DNA of 33,408 bases from Xanthobacteraceae bacterium (GCA_019746135.1 JAIESI010000387.1:1-33408), one strand, 5' to 3'; counted from the stretch's first letter, positions 1 to 9,238 are shown. Translations and numbers: made by a program. The notes: generated by a model from the sequence alone, not told the origin.

Positions 1-263
1 GTGGACCAAGAAACGAGTCCGCCAAAAGCCCTTCAAAGGCCGCCGTATCACTCAGCTCTGATTCCGGGTACTAGGTTGATTCGCGTGGCAGGATTATGGA
101 CGGGGTTGCAGGCAAGGAAAGCGAAGCCTTCGCATCGGAACGCTTCTGCACCGGTTGTTCACAAGCAAATCCGCGCAGCAGCGCGCATGTCAAAGCAGCC
201 GTGACAAAACATCACGGCCCTGAATTTCAGCGCCTTTGCTGCGCGGCGGCGCCGTCGAGCCGG
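1..263. other. Non-coding left edge downstream of atpF
   Basis: No convincing gene is visible here. A plus-strand open frame over the first 200 bases has no recognisable domain and looks like chance coding. Two GANTC sites (GATTC near 60 and 79) are potential CcrM methylation sites. A 7-bp inverted repeat at 198-218 (GCCGTGA, 7-base loop, TCACGGC) lies just past the atpF stop and could end the atp transcript, although it lacks a clear T-run on the minus strand. Confidence 0.4.
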
Positions 264-758
264 TCAGTTGAGCTTGGCTTTGACGTCGGCGATGCCGCGG
301 GCAATCAGGTTGTCGGCAACCTGACCCTTGGCGGTGTCGCGAAGAATCTTCTCGGCGGCGGTGACGGCGGCTTCCGCCGCCGCGGCGCGCACATCGGCGA
401 GCGCCTGCGCCTCGGCCTGGCCGATCTTGCTCTCGGCCAGCTTGGTGCGGCGGGCGACGAACTCTTCCATTTTGGTCTTGGACTCGGCGGCGATCCGCTC
501 CGCCTCGGCCTTGGCTTCGGCGACGATCGCCTCGGCCTCGCGCTCGGCCTCCCTCTGCTTGCGCTGATAGTCGGCGAGCAGCTTCGCCGCCTCGTCGCGC
601 AGCGCCCGGGCGTCGTCGAGCTCCTTCTGGATACGCGCGGAGCGGTGGTCGAGCGCCTCGATTATCTTCTTGTGGGCGCCGACATAGACGATCAGGCCGA
701 TGAAGAGCACGAAGGCGACGGCGACCCAGGTTTCCGGATTTTGCAGCAGCTGCATCAT
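264..758 (-). CDS. atpF: F0F1 ATP synthase subunit b (AtpF)
   Basis: This is the peripheral-stalk subunit b of the membrane ATP synthase, 164 residues. It has one N-terminal membrane helix (about residues 10-30, [19 protein letters not shown]) followed by a long, charged, Ala/Glu/Lys-rich helix typical of the b-subunit coiled coil. It would dimerise with b' and hold the F1 head through delta. It is the last gene of the atpI-B-E-F'-F operon, 10 bases after the b' stop. Two consecutive ATG codons begin the frame; I take the first. Alphaproteobacteria keep F0 and F1 genes in separate operons, which fits the absence of F1 genes here. Confidence 0.93.
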   Translation of the reverse strand: MMQLLQNPETWVAVAFVLFIGLIVYVGAHKKIIEALDHRSARIQKELDDARALRDEAAKLLADYQRKQREAEREAEAIVAEAKAEAERIAAESKTKMEEFVARRTKLAESKIGQAEAQALADVRAAAAEAAVTAAEKILRDTAKGQVADNLIARGIADVKAKLN

Positions 759-768
759 GGCCGATGTC

Positions 769-1299
769 CTACCGCTTGAGCGCTTCGGCGACGGCGGCCT
801 GGACCGCCGCGCCCGACGGCGCCGCGCCGGTCAGCCGCTCGACGATCGCGCTCGCCGTATCGGTGGCGATGCCCTGCACGTTGGCCATCGCCGAGGTCTT
901 GGTCGCGGCGATGGTCTGCTCGGCCTTGGCGAGACGCACGTTCAGCTCGGCTTCGAGCTTCTTGCGGGCGTCTTCCGCCTCGGCGGCGAGCTTGTCGCGG
1001 GTCTCGCCGGCCAGCGTCTGGGCGCGGGCCCGGGCGTCCGCCAGCGACTTCTCGTAAGCCGCAATCGCCGCGTCGGACTGGTCCTTGAGGCGCTTGGCGT
1101 CGGCGAGGTCGCCGTCGATCTTCTGGCTGCGCGCCTCGATGATCCCGCCGATCTGCGGGATCGCGAGCCGCTTGATGATGAAATAGAGCGCAACAAAGAA
1201 CACCACCAGCCAGACAAACTGGGAGGCGAACGTCTCCTTGTTGAACGGCGGGAACGGCGGTTTGCCGCCCGGTTGTTCAGTGTGCGCGCCAGTCGCCAT
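769..1299 (-). CDS. atpF': F0F1 ATP synthase subunit b' (AtpF')
   Basis: This is the second, diverged b-type stalk subunit of alphaproteobacteria and phototrophs, 176 residues. An N-terminal Pro/Gly-rich stretch ([15 protein letters not shown]) precedes a single membrane helix (about residues 28-48, [21 protein letters not shown]). A long Ala/Lys/Glu-rich helix follows (about 55-150). The motif [18 protein letters not shown] after the membrane helix is typical of b'. It lies between atpE and atpF, where this gene normally sits. It would pair with AtpF to form the asymmetric peripheral stalk. The family assignment is firm; symbols vary (atpG, atpX, atpF2) between annotations. Confidence 0.92.
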   Translation of the reverse strand: MATGAHTEQPGGKPPFPPFNKETFASQFVWLVVFFVALYFIIKRLAIPQIGGIIEARSQKIDGDLADAKRLKDQSDAAIAAYEKSLADARARAQTLAGETRDKLAAEAEDARKKLEAELNVRLAKAEQTIAATKTSAMANVQGIATDTASAIVERLTGAAPSGAAVQAAVAEALKR

Positions 1300-1324
1300 C
1301 GTGGTTCAGCCGGTTTCTCTTGAA

Positions 1325-1552
1325 TTAGAGCGCGAACAGCAGCAGCAGCGCGATCAGCAGCGAGAAGATGCCGAGCGCCTCGGTCACGGCGAACCCGAAG
1401 ATCAGGTTGCCGAACTGGCCCTGGGCGGCCGACGGGTTGCGCAGCGCCGCGGCGAGGTAGTTGCCGAAGATCGCGCCCACGCCGACGCCGGCGCCGCCCA
1501 TGCCGATGCAGGCGATACCGGCACCGATGTACTTCGCGGCCACTGGATCCAT
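1325..1552 (-). CDS. atpE: F0F1 ATP synthase subunit c (AtpE)
   Basis: This is the proteolipid that forms the rotating c-ring, 75 residues, the usual size. It shows two hydrophobic hairpin helices. The first is Gly/Ala-rich ([21 protein letters not shown]). A short polar loop with R38-N39-P40 follows. The second helix carries the proton-carrying acidic residue E58 in the motif [10 protein letters not shown]. Glutamate rather than sodium-binding ligands suggests proton coupling; this is inference. It lies 25 bases upstream of atpF' in the same operon. Confidence 0.95.
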   Translation of the reverse strand: MDPVAAKYIGAGIACIGMGGAGVGVGAIFGNYLAAALRNPSAAQGQFGNLIFGFAVTEALGIFSLLIALLLLFAL

Positions 1553-1610
1553 GAGAAAACTCCTTCTTGAGGTTGGTTGTTCGAGGTTGGTTGCGAGTGG
1601 TTGCGGGCCG

Positions 1611-2363
1611 TCAGTGGCCCGGGTGAATGGCGTCGTTGAGGTAGATGCAGGTGAGGATCGCGAACACGTAGGCCTGCAGGAACGCGACCAGCAGATCCAG
1701 CGCGGTCAGCGCCACGACCATCGCCAGCGGCAGCACCGCGCCGACCACGCCGGCGATGCCGAGGCCGCCGAGCAGCGTGATGAAGCTCGCGAACACCTTC
1801 AGCGTGATGTGGCCGGCCAGCATGTTGGCGAACAGTCGAACGCTGTGCGAAAGCGGCCGCGACAGGAACGACAGCACCTCGATGAACACGATCAGCGGCA
1901 GGATGTAGCCGGGAATGCCGCTTGGCACGAACAGGCCGAAGAAACGCAGGCCGTGCTTGTAGAGGCCGTAGCCGATGACGGTGAAGAACACCAGCAGCGC
2001 CAGGCTGGCGGTGATGATGATGTGGCTCGTCACCGTAAAGGTGTAGGGCACGAGCCCGATGATGTTGGCGACGAGGATGAACATGAACAGCGTGAACACC
2101 AGCGGGAAGAACCGCATGCCTTCCTTGCCGGCGGTGCTGTTGATGGTGTCGGCGACGAATTCGTAGGACAGCTCCGCGATCGATTGCATGCGGCCCGGCA
2201 CCAGCGCGCGCTTGCTGCTGCCGCCGACCAGCAGCGCCCAGATGCCGACCACGGTGATCGCCATGAACAGTGCCGAGTTGGTGAAGGCGATCTCGTGCCC
2301 GCCGATATGGCCGAGCGTCGCGATCTTCTGGATCTCGAATTGCTGAATCGGGTCGGCAGCCAT
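1611..2363 (-). CDS. atpB: F0F1 ATP synthase subunit a (AtpB)
   Basis: This is the stator channel subunit that delivers protons to the c-ring, 250 residues. Several membrane helices are obvious (for example 32-47, 88-110, 118-137, 190-245). The essential arginine is seen as R176 in the motif [14 protein letters not shown], diagnostic of the family. The N-terminus [17 protein letters not shown] resembles rhizobial AtpB. It lies between atpI and atpE in the standard order. The assignment is secure. Confidence 0.95.
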   Translation of the reverse strand: MAADPIQQFEIQKIATLGHIGGHEIAFTNSALFMAITVVGIWALLVGGSSKRALVPGRMQSIAELSYEFVADTINSTAGKEGMRFFPLVFTLFMFILVANIIGLVPYTFTVTSHIIITASLALLVFFTVIGYGLYKHGLRFFGLFVPSGIPGYILPLIVFIEVLSFLSRPLSHSVRLFANMLAGHITLKVFASFITLLGGLGIAGVVGAVLPLAMVVALTALDLLVAFLQAYVFAILTCIYLNDAIHPGH

Positions 2364-2407
2364 CGCCCTTTAAGTCCTTGCAAGTCCCGTCGCTGAACTT
2401 TCCGAAG

Positions 2408-2770
2408 CTACCGTGTCCGCTGCCCGGGTCCGCTGGAAATTCCGGCGGCGCGCATCACGTTGATGACGCCTGCGGTGAAGCCGAGCAGGAGGAACACGAT
2501 TATCCCCCATGGCGAGATGCCGAGCCAGCGATCGAGCGCCCATCCGATGAACGCGCCGACCGCGACGCCGCCGACCAGTTCGGTGGAAAGCCGAAAGCCG
2601 CGGGCGATTGCCGACGGATCGCTTTTCGAACCGGACCCAGATTCGACTTGCCGGCCCGTGCCCTTTTGGTGCTCGAGCCGTTCGCCGAGACGCTGGAGCC
2701 TCGCGGAGAGATCAGCCTCTTCGTCGGGCCGGTTGCCGGTCCTGCTTCCCTCGCGCGTGCCTTCGGGCAT
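2408..2770 (-). CDS. atpI: AtpI, ATP synthase F0 assembly/accessory protein
   Basis: This is a 120-residue small membrane protein encoded ahead of atpB, as in most bacterial atp operons. The first half is polar and charged (residues 1-55). Two membrane helices follow (about 63-80, STELVGGVAVGAFIGWALD, and 86-107). The motif GGVAVGAFIGWALDRWLG is typical of the AtpI/AtpZ family. AtpI is thought to assist c-ring assembly and is not essential in most species. It is the first gene of the operon, about 70 bases downstream of the predicted start point. Confidence 0.88.
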   Translation of the reverse strand: MPEGTREGSRTGNRPDEEADLSARLQRLGERLEHQKGTGRQVESGSGSKSDPSAIARGFRLSTELVGGVAVGAFIGWALDRWLGISPWGIIVFLLLGFTAGVINVMRAAGISSGPGQRTR

Positions 2771-2848
2771 GGTCAGCGGCCCTCACGTTCGACACTGCGG
2801 CAATGCAAGCAAATACAGGCGGTTCCTACCTTTCTTGAAGCCGCGCGG

Positions 2849-2877
2849 ACCATAGTGATTGGGTGTTGGCGAGTCAA
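2849..2877 (-). promoter_or_regulatory. Sigma-70-type promoter of the atpIBEF'F operon
   Basis: Read on the minus strand, TTGACT (2877-2872) and TATGGT (2854-2849) are separated by exactly 17 bases. Transcription would start near 2842, leaving a leader of about 70 bases before the atpI ATG. It is the only good match in the 297-base gap between atpI and the divergent plus-strand gene. The prediction rests on consensus match and position only. Confidence 0.6.
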
Positions 2878-3067
2878 GAAATGCCACACCTTGGGCCGCT
2901 CGATGATTCATTTGTGTTCTCAGCAAGTTAGGCCGCTTCATGGGCGCGGCAGAATGGCTCTTGTGTGCAGTGCGTTGCCAGCGCCGGCCGTCTCGGGTTT
3001 TAGTCTTCGTCGCGGTGCCGCAATTGCGGTCCAGAGTGATCCTTTCAGCCGCCATTGGAGACGACCG

Positions 3068-3595
3068 ATGTCGCGTCCCATCCTCGCCGCTCTGCTCGCC
3101 GCCTTTGTCTTGGCCCCGCCTCTGAGCGCTCCGGCGCAAAGCCAAAGTCAGGATCTGGCTCAAACCCAGGCGGAGCCGGCGCCGCCTTCGACCGACGGCG
3201 GCCGCTATGCCTTCCACCGCGTCGGCGAAGGCTTCGTGCGGCTCGATTCCGTAACGGGCCAGGTCGCCCAATGCAGCGCGAGCGCCGTGGGCTGGTCGTG
3301 CAAGGCGGCTCCCGACGAACGCCTGGCGCTCGAGAGCGAAATCGCGCGGCTGCAGCGCGAGAACGCCGCACTCAAGAAAACCATGCTGGCGAAGGGGCTC
3401 GACCTGCCGGGCGGCGCGACCGCCGAGACCCGGCCGGTGCCGCCGGCCAGCATCCCCGAGACCTCGGAGAACGCCCCGAAGGGAGCGCCGAGCGAAGCCG
3501 AGTTCGACCGCGCCATCGCCTACATGAAGAACGTCTGGAAGAAGCTCGTCGACATGATGCTCGACCTGCAACGCGACATCCAGCGCAAGAGCTGA
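3068..3595 (+). CDS. Secreted/periplasmic coiled-coil protein, unknown function
   Basis: This protein has 175 residues and no name that I recognise. The ATG is preceded by GGAG eight bases upstream. Residues 1-24 form a clear signal peptide (MSRPILAALLAAFVLAPPLS, cleavage near APAQS). A small domain follows with the pattern GGRYAFHRVGEGFVRLD and two cysteines (CSASAVGWSC) that may form a disulfide. Next is a leucine-heptad coiled coil (ALESEIARLQRENAALKKTM, about residues 82-101). A Pro-rich linker leads to a C-terminal amphipathic helix (DRAIAYMKNVWKKLVDMML). Similar small secreted proteins occur in related bacteria as hypotheticals. The YjbQ gene follows 23 bases later, so the two may be co-transcribed. 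Confidence 0.75.
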   Translation: MSRPILAALLAAFVLAPPLSAPAQSQSQDLAQTQAEPAPPSTDGGRYAFHRVGEGFVRLDSVTGQVAQCSASAVGWSCKAAPDERLALESEIARLQRENAALKKTMLAKGLDLPGGATAETRPVPPASIPETSENAPKGAPSEAEFDRAIAYMKNVWKKLVDMMLDLQRDIQRKS

Positions 3596-3618
3596 CAGGA
3601 CACCGACGGAGCAAAGCC

Positions 3619-4083
3619 GTGACCGCCCGCATGTCGGCGATTCGCAGCATCGCGCCGGACCTCCTGGCGAGCGCGGAGCTCACCATCGACAGCAAGGGCG
3701 AAGGCTTTACCGATATCACGCCGGAGGCGGTCCGCTTCCTCAAGGAGTGCGGGGCGGGCGAGGGCGCCCTGCTGCTCTATCTGCGCCACACCTCGGCGGC
3801 GCTGGTCATCCAGGAAAACGCCGATCCCGACGTGCAGACCGACCTGATCACCGCGCTGCGGAGCCTTGCGCCGGCCGACGGGCCCTGGGTGCACACCGTC
3901 GAAGGCCCCGACGACATGCCAAGCCACATCAAATCCATGCTGACCGGCGTTGCGCTGCACGTGCCGGTGCATGGCGGGGCGCCGGCGCTCGGCACCTGGC
4001 AGGGCATCTACCTGGTCGAGCACCGGGCGAGGTCGCACCGCCGCGAGGTGGTGCTGCAATTCGTCGGGTCCCGGGCGGGCTGA
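3619..4083 (+). CDS. YjbQ/UPF0047 family protein (secondary thiamine-phosphate synthase-like)
   Basis: This 154-residue protein carries the UPF0047/YjbQ signature: HTSAALVIQENADPDV, then an H...EGPDDMPSHIKSMLTG segment, and the C-terminal GTWQGIYLVEHR block. Family members are small trimeric beta-barrel proteins. E. coli YjbQ has weak thiamine-phosphate synthase activity, but the physiological role is unsettled, so I give no gene symbol. I chose the GTG at 3619, which has a GGAG-like site upstream; an ATG at 3631 is possible and removes four residues. It is encoded 23 bases downstream of the coiled-coil protein gene. Confidence 0.85.
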   Translation: MTARMSAIRSIAPDLLASAELTIDSKGEGFTDITPEAVRFLKECGAGEGALLLYLRHTSAALVIQENADPDVQTDLITALRSLAPADGPWVHTVEGPDDMPSHIKSMLTGVALHVPVHGGAPALGTWQGIYLVEHRARSHRREVVLQFVGSRAG

Positions 4084-4180
4084 TGGGCTGGCGAATGTAT
4101 TTGACGGCCCGGATAAGATAGATTCCATAGGAATCCGGGACCGGCCCCGCCGGGGCACGGCCCGTGATCGGGGACGGGCT

Positions 4181-4852
4181 TTGAGCGATCCGAAATATCG
4201 CCTGCTGATTGCCGATGATCACCCGCTGTTCCGTGGCGCGTTGCGCGAGGCGGTGGTGGGGTTGATCGATCGGGGCAACATCGCCGAAGCGGGCACTTTC
4301 GAGGAGATGTCCAAGCTGCTCGACAAGGGCGGCGAGGTGGACCTGATCCTGCTCGACCTGAGCATGCCGGGGGTGCGCGGCTTCTCCGGGCTGATGTTCC
4401 TGCGCGCGCAGTATCCCAGCGTGCCGGTGGTGGTGGTGTCGGCCAACGACGATCCTTCGGTCATTCGCCGCTGCATGGATTTCGGCGCGTCGGGCTTCAT
4501 CCCCAAGACGCTCGGCGTCGAGCAGATGCGCGACGCGATCAAGCGGGTGCTCGGCGGCGGGGTCTGGACGCCGCCCGACGTCGACCTCGCCGGCGGCTCG
4601 GACGCCGAGTCCGCGGCGCTGATGGCGCGGCTCGCCACGCTGACGCCGCAGCAGGTTCGGGTGCTGATGATGCTGTCGGAGGGCATGCTCAACAAGCAGA
4701 TCGCCTACGAGCTTTCGGTGTCGGAGGCGACCGTCAAGGCGCACGTCTCGGCGATCCTGCAGAAGCTCGGCGTCGACAGCCGGACGCAAGCGGTGATCGC
4801 CGCCGCCAAGATCGAATTGGGCCAGTGGCCGCAGGCCGCGAACTCTCATTAA
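4181..4852 (+). CDS. LuxR/NarL-family response regulator
   Basis: This 223-residue response regulator has an N-terminal receiver and a C-terminal GerE/LuxR helix-turn-helix. The receiver shows the acidic pair D12-D13 (IADDHPLF), the phosphoacceptor D59 (LLLDLSMPG) and the conserved K109 (FIPKTLG). The DNA-binding domain covers about residues 150-210, with LTPQQVRVLMMLSEG and the recognition region SVSEATVKAHVSAILQKLGV. The start is TTG at 4181, with GGGACGG just upstream; no ATG or GTG in frame gives a complete receiver. It converges with the large hybrid kinase gene, 94 bases apart. Regulators of this AgmR/ErbR-like type often partner symporter-fused kinases, so I infer that this pair works together. 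Confidence 0.88.
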   Translation: MSDPKYRLLIADDHPLFRGALREAVVGLIDRGNIAEAGTFEEMSKLLDKGGEVDLILLDLSMPGVRGFSGLMFLRAQYPSVPVVVVSANDDPSVIRRCMDFGASGFIPKTLGVEQMRDAIKRVLGGGVWTPPDVDLAGGSDAESAALMARLATLTPQQVRVLMMLSEGMLNKQIAYELSVSEATVKAHVSAILQKLGVDSRTQAVIAAAKIELGQWPQAANSH

Positions 4853-4946
4853 ATTTGGCGCTGATCCGCAAGCTCCGGCACTCGTGGTCCTGGGTGCGGC
4901 ATGACCGATTCAGTGTTGAATGGTATTCCAAACCCGCTGTCGGGGC

Positions 4947-7900
4947 TTACTCCGCCGCGGCCACCCGCTGCACCCGCCACTGCGCCATCAGCGCGCGCAG
5001 CGCCGCGGGCTTGAGCGGCTTGCTCAACACCTGCACGTCGCGGGCGCCCGCTTCGTCGCGCACATGCGGCGAGCGGTCGGCGGTGATCAGGATCGCCGGC
5101 AGGTCGGCGCCGAAACGCCTGCGCAGCTCGGCAATGGCATCGAGCCCGGTGCCCCGGTCGAGATGGTAGTCGACCAGCAGGCCCTGCGGCGCGGCCTGCG
5201 CCTCGGTCATCACCGCGACGGCGGTGGCGAGGTCGGGCGCCTTCAGCACCTGGCAGCCCCAGCCTCCCAGCAGCGTCTCCATGCCGTCCAGCACCTTCGG
5301 CTCGTTGTCGATGCACAGCACCGTGATGCCGAGGAGCTGCCCGTGGTCGACGGGCGCGGCCTCGCGCTGCGCCTGCGTCGGCGCGGCGGTCGTGACCGGC
5401 ACCTCCACCGAAAAGCGCGAGCCGCGCTTGAGCGTCGAGCGCAGATCGACCTTGTGGTCGAGCACGCGCCCGATGCGCTCGACGATCGACAATCCGAGGC
5501 CCAGCCCGCGCGCCACCTTGGCGCCCTCGTCGAGCCGCAGGAATTCGCGGAACACCACGCGCTTCTTCGAGGCGGGAATGCCGAGACCGGTGTCGAACAC
5601 GTCGATGCGGAGTTTTCCGCCGCGCCGCCGGCAACCGACCAGCACGCGGCCCTTGGGCGTGTACTTGATCGCGTTGGAGACGAGGTTCTGCAGGAGCCGC
5701 CGGAGCAGCCTGCGATCGGAGCGGATCGCGAGCGAGCAGGGCATGAACTTGAGCTTGAGGCCCTTTTCCCGCGCCAGCGGCGCAAACTCGACCTCGAGCT
5801 GGCGCAGCAGCTCGTCGATGCGGAAGCTGACGACTTCGGCCCGCATCGCGCCGGTGTCGAGGCGCGAGATGTCGAGCAGCGCGCCGAAAATCTCCTCGAC
5901 GGCGTCGAGCGAGGCGTCGACATTCTCGATCAGCCGCCCGTCCTCGCTTCGGCCCTGCCGTTCCAGCAGCGACGTGACGTAGAGGCGCGCGGCGTTGAGC
6001 GGCTGCAGGATGTCGTGGCTTGCGGCGGCGACGAACCGCGTCTTGGAGATGTTGGCCTCTTCGGCCGCAGCCTTGGCGCGGCCGAGCTCGGCGTTGAGGC
6101 GGGTGAGCTCGGTGGTCCGCTCGCGCACCCGCATCTCCAGCGTCGCATTGGCGCGCTCCAGCGCCTCGGCGGCGACGACGCTCGGTGTGATGTCGGTTGC
6201 GGTGGTGACGATGCCGCCGTCCGGCATGCGGTTGGTGCGGACCTCGACGACGAGGCCGCGGTTGGTGAAGCGCTTGAGGAACGGCTCGTTGTCGATCGTG
6301 GCATACTGTTCGAGCCTTGCGCGCACCAGCGGCTCGATCGGCCCGGGTCCGAGCGCGCCCTGCTCGGCGTTGTGGCGGACGATCTCCTCCACGTGCACGC
6401 CGATGCGGGTGAGCTCCGGCGGCAGGTCGAGGATTTCGCCGAACTGCCGGTTCCAGCAGACCAGCCGCATGTCCTTGTCGTAGACTGCGATGCCCTGGCG
6501 CACGTGGTCGAGCGCGGTCTGCAGGATTTCGCGGTTGTAGTGGATCGCGGCGTTGGCGTCGTCCAATAGCTTCAGCGCGGCCTTGGTCGAGACGGTGCGC
6601 TTGCGAAGCAGCAGCGACAGCACGAGACGCGACGAGGCCGCGCCGATCGCCGAGGCGAGCTGATGCTCGGCATAGCGCATCAGCTCGAAGTCGGCCTCCG
6701 CGTCCGGCTCGAGGCTGATCCGCCGCGCTGCGGCGAAGCTTTCGAACGACTGTCGCGTGCGCTCCTCGCCGAGATAGCGCGCGACCGTCGACATCAATTC
6801 CTCGATCGTCACCGACGAACGCCAGAGCCGGAAGCTCGGCGCCATCGGCGCGAGCGTCGGCACGAACACATCGGCCTGCACGCGCTCGATCGGGCTCGGC
6901 GCGCGGCCGAGCGAGAAGCCGATATAGGTCAGGATGTTGAGCGACAGGCTCCACAGCACGCCATGAACCAGCGGCGGCAAGGTGAGGCCGAACAGGTGCT
7001 GCGGCCGCAACGCCTCGATCCCCCACGGCCCGGTCTCGAGAATGGCGCTGTCCCAGAAGGTAGGCAGCAGCAGCGTATAGGCCCAGATGAGAATGCCGAT
7101 GGTCATTCCGGCGATGGCGCCGCGCGCCGTGGCGTTGCGCCAGATCAGCCCGCCGAAAAACGCCGGTGCGAGCTGCGCGATGGCGGCGAACGCCAGGATG
7201 CCGATCGAGGCGAGCTGCGCGTCGCCGGCGGAGCGGTAGTAGAGATAAGCGAACAGCAGGATGGCGAAGATCGCCAGCCGCCGCACCGTGAGCAGCAGCG
7301 AGCCGACGTCCTCGCGCGCCGCGAGCAGCGCGGCGCGCCGCTGCAGCACCCAGGGGATGACGATGTCGTTGGAGATCATGATGGCGAGCGCCACCGTCTC
7401 GACGATCACCATGGCGGTCGCGGCCGACAGGCCGCCGACGAAGGCTGCGATGGTCAGCACGTTCGATCCGGCGTGCAGCGGCAGCGCCAGCACGAACATG
7501 TCGCCGTCGACCTTGCCGGCGGGGAAGGTGAGGAGACCCGCGATCGCGATCGGCACCACGAACAGGTTGATCAGCACCAGATAGATCGGGAACATCCAGC
7601 GCGCGCGCTTGATCTCGCGCTCGTCGTTGTTCTCGACCACGCCGACGTGGAATTGCCGCGGCAGCAGGAGGATCGCGAAGAACGACAGCAGCGTCATGAC
7701 GATCAGCGTGTCGGCGGCGGGCTCGCGGGTCAGCACCGAAGCCGCCGGCAGCGATTGCGAGGCGAGGCTGAACAGCGCTACCGGCCCGTCGAACATCCAG
7801 AACGTGACGAAGATGCCGACCGCCAGGAACGTCACCAGCTTGACGATGGACTCGGCGGCGATGGCGAGCATCAGGCCGTCCTGGTGCTCGGTGGCATCGA

Positions 7901-8450
7901 TATGCCGGGTGCCGAACAGGACCGCGAACACCGCCATCGACAGCGCGACAAACAGCGCCATGTCGCCCAGCATCGGGCGCCCGGGTTCGCCGGCCGGCAC
8001 CACATGGGCGATAATGGTTTCAAGCGAGAACGACACCGCCTTGAGCTGCAGCGCGATGTAGGGGACGGTCCCAATGATAGCGATGAGCGCGACGGTCGCG
8101 GCCACCGCCTGGCTCTTGCCGTAGCGGGCGGCGATGAAGTCGGCGATCGAGGTGATGTTCTGGCCCTTGGCCAGCCGGACCACGCGCGCGATCAGCGGTG
8201 CGAACAGCCCGATCATGATCACCGGGCCGATATAGATGGTCAGGAACTCATAGCCGCTGCGCGACGCCGAGCCGACCGAGCCGAAGAACGTCCACGACGT
8301 GCAGTAGATCGCCAGCGACAGCGGATAGATCAGCAGCCGCGCGCGTCCCTCGCGGCCGAGACGGCGGACGCGGTCCCCGTAGCTCGCTATCAGGAACAGA
8401 AGTCCGATGTAGCCGAGCGCTACGGCAATGACGACCCAGCCTTGCAGCAT
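4947..8450 (-). CDS. Hybrid sensor histidine kinase with N-terminal solute-symporter domain
   Basis: This 1167-residue membrane kinase starts with about 13 hydrophobic helices (residues 1-515) resembling the sodium/solute symporter (SSS/SLC5) family, as in CbrA-type kinases. A PAS domain follows (about 635-755, ALDHVRQGIAVYDKDMRLVC), then a coiled coil, then HisKA with the phosphoacceptor H812 (AASHDILQPLN). The ATPase domain has N box NLVSNAIKY (922-930), G1 DTGLGIP (953-959) and G2 GLGLGLSIV (982-990). The C-terminal receiver (about 1042-1160) has D1048, phosphoacceptor D1094 (LLVDYHLD) and K1144. It matches the NahK/ErcS-type hybrid kinase family. The probable partner is the convergent LuxR-type regulator at 4181. 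Whether the symporter part transports or only senses solute cannot be told from sequence. Confidence 0.92.
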   Translation of the reverse strand: MLQGWVVIAVALGYIGLLFLIASYGDRVRRLGREGRARLLIYPLSLAIYCTSWTFFGSVGSASRSGYEFLTIYIGPVIMIGLFAPLIARVVRLAKGQNITSIADFIAARYGKSQAVAATVALIAIIGTVPYIALQLKAVSFSLETIIAHVVPAGEPGRPMLGDMALFVALSMAVFAVLFGTRHIDATEHQDGLMLAIAAESIVKLVTFLAVGIFVTFWMFDGPVALFSLASQSLPAASVLTREPAADTLIVMTLLSFFAILLLPRQFHVGVVENNDEREIKRARWMFPIYLVLINLFVVPIAIAGLLTFPAGKVDGDMFVLALPLHAGSNVLTIAAFVGGLSAATAMVIVETVALAIMISNDIVIPWVLQRRAALLAAREDVGSLLLTVRRLAIFAILLFAYLYYRSAGDAQLASIGILAFAAIAQLAPAFFGGLIWRNATARGAIAGMTIGILIWAYTLLLPTFWDSAILETGPWGIEALRPQHLFGLTLPPLVHGVLWSLSLNILTYIGFSLGRAPSPIERVQADVFVPTLAPMAPSFRLWRSSVTIEELMSTVARYLGEERTRQSFESFAAARRISLEPDAEADFELMRYAEHQLASAIGAASSRLVLSLLLRKRTVSTKAALKLLDDANAAIHYNREILQTALDHVRQGIAVYDKDMRLVCWNRQFGEILDLPPELTRIGVHVEEIVRHNAEQGALGPGPIEPLVRARLEQYATIDNEPFLKRFTNRGLVVEVRTNRMPDGGIVTTATDITPSVVAAEALERANATLEMRVRERTTELTRLNAELGRAKAAAEEANISKTRFVAAASHDILQPLNAARLYVTSLLERQGRSEDGRLIENVDASLDAVEEIFGALLDISRLDTGAMRAEVVSFRIDELLRQLEVEFAPLAREKGLKLKFMPCSLAIRSDRRLLRRLLQNLVSNAIKYTPKGRVLVGCRRRGGKLRIDVFDTGLGIPASKKRVVFREFLRLDEGAKVARGLGLGLSIVERIGRVLDHKVDLRSTLKRGSRFSVEVPVTTAAPTQAQREAAPVDHGQLLGITVLCIDNEPKVLDGMETLLGGWGCQVLKAPDLATAVAVMTEAQAAPQGLLVDYHLDRGTGLDAIAELRRRFGADLPAILITADRSPHVRDEAGARDVQVLSKPLKPAALRALMAQWRVQRVAAAE

Positions 8451-8681
8451 GTCGTCTCCCCACGGGCCGGTTGCCGGCGCGCCGCCGGACCGGCCCGTTT
8501 CGAGGCCACAATCACCACAGACCCGTGGGGTTGTCCACCTGCACCAAAAGCGTCCGGAACCCCTTTGATTTCAGTGGACTAGGCTATGGACGAAAGTCTT
8601 AAGTGCGGTCCGGGCGCTGGCGCGCGGCCGGACGTTTCGTAAGCTGTCAGGCATCGATCTCAGCGGGTGAAGGAGGCAGCA

Positions 8682-9092
8682 ATGCTGAAGAAATTTCAGG
8701 ACTTCGCGATCAAGGGCAACGCATTCGATCTTGCGGTCGGCGTGATCATCGGCGCGGCCTTCGGCGGCATCGTCACGTCGCTGGTCGGCGACATCTTCAT
8801 GCCGATCATCGGTGCGATCACCGGCGGCCTCGACTTCACCAACTACTTCGTTCCGTTGTCGAGCAAGGTGACCGCGGACAGCCTGGTCGAAGCGAAGAAG
8901 CAGGGCGCGGTGCTGGCCTGGGGCGCCTTCCTCACCATCACCATCAATTTCGTGATCGTCGCGGCTGTGCTGTTCGCGCTGGTCAACATGATCCAGAAAT
9001 TCCGCCAGCAGGAAGAGGCCAAGCCCGCCACGCCGCCGCGGCAGGAAGTTCTGCTCACGGAAATCCGCGACCTCCTGGCGAAGCGCTCCTAA
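8682..9092 (+). CDS. mscL: Large-conductance mechanosensitive channel MscL
   Basis: This 136-residue protein is a typical MscL, an inner-membrane channel that opens under high membrane tension during hypo-osmotic shock. The N-terminal helix and TM1 show [20 protein letters not shown], the family signature. The periplasmic loop spans about residues 45-75. TM2 is about 76-100 ([20 protein letters not shown]). The C-terminal cytoplasmic helix ends [12 protein letters not shown], as usual. The ATG at 8682 has a strong AAGGAGG site (8670-8676) six bases upstream; the GTG at 8667 overlaps that site and is unlikely. It is divergent from the hybrid kinase gene across 231 bases in which I see no clear promoter. 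Confidence 0.96.
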   Translation: MLKKFQDFAIKGNAFDLAVGVIIGAAFGGIVTSLVGDIFMPIIGAITGGLDFTNYFVPLSSKVTADSLVEAKKQGAVLAWGAFLTITINFVIVAAVLFALVNMIQKFRQQEEAKPATPPRQEVLLTEIRDLLAKRS

Positions 9093-9110
9093 GGCCACCG
9101 CATGTCGGTT

Positions 9111-9141
9111 GCCGCGCGGTGTTGCCGAAGCGCCGCGCGGC
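9111..9141 (+). terminator. Possible terminator hairpin after mscL
   Basis: A perfect 9-bp GC stem (GCCGCGCGG at 9111-9119, CCGCGCGGC at 9133-9141) with a 13-base loop lies 18 bases after the mscL stop codon. There is only a short T-run (CTTT) about ten bases further on, so termination would be weak or Rho-assisted. Confidence 0.4.
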
Positions 9142-9238
9142 GCGCGAACTTTGATCAGACGGCTTGATCTTTGCGCGCGACGGACGCAACGTTGACGGCA
9201 GCGATCGTGTCCGGATCGCGGAGCGAGGTGTAACGCTC

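Noticed and set aside
1-204. 67-residue open frame at the left edge
   Set aside because: No domain, no visible ribosome site, and composition does not look like protein.
6663-8582. 639-residue open frame on the plus strand opposite the hybrid kinase
   Set aside because: It is Arg/Asp/Gln/His-rich with no domain, and lies antisense to a protein with all kinase motifs; it is a high-GC shadow frame.
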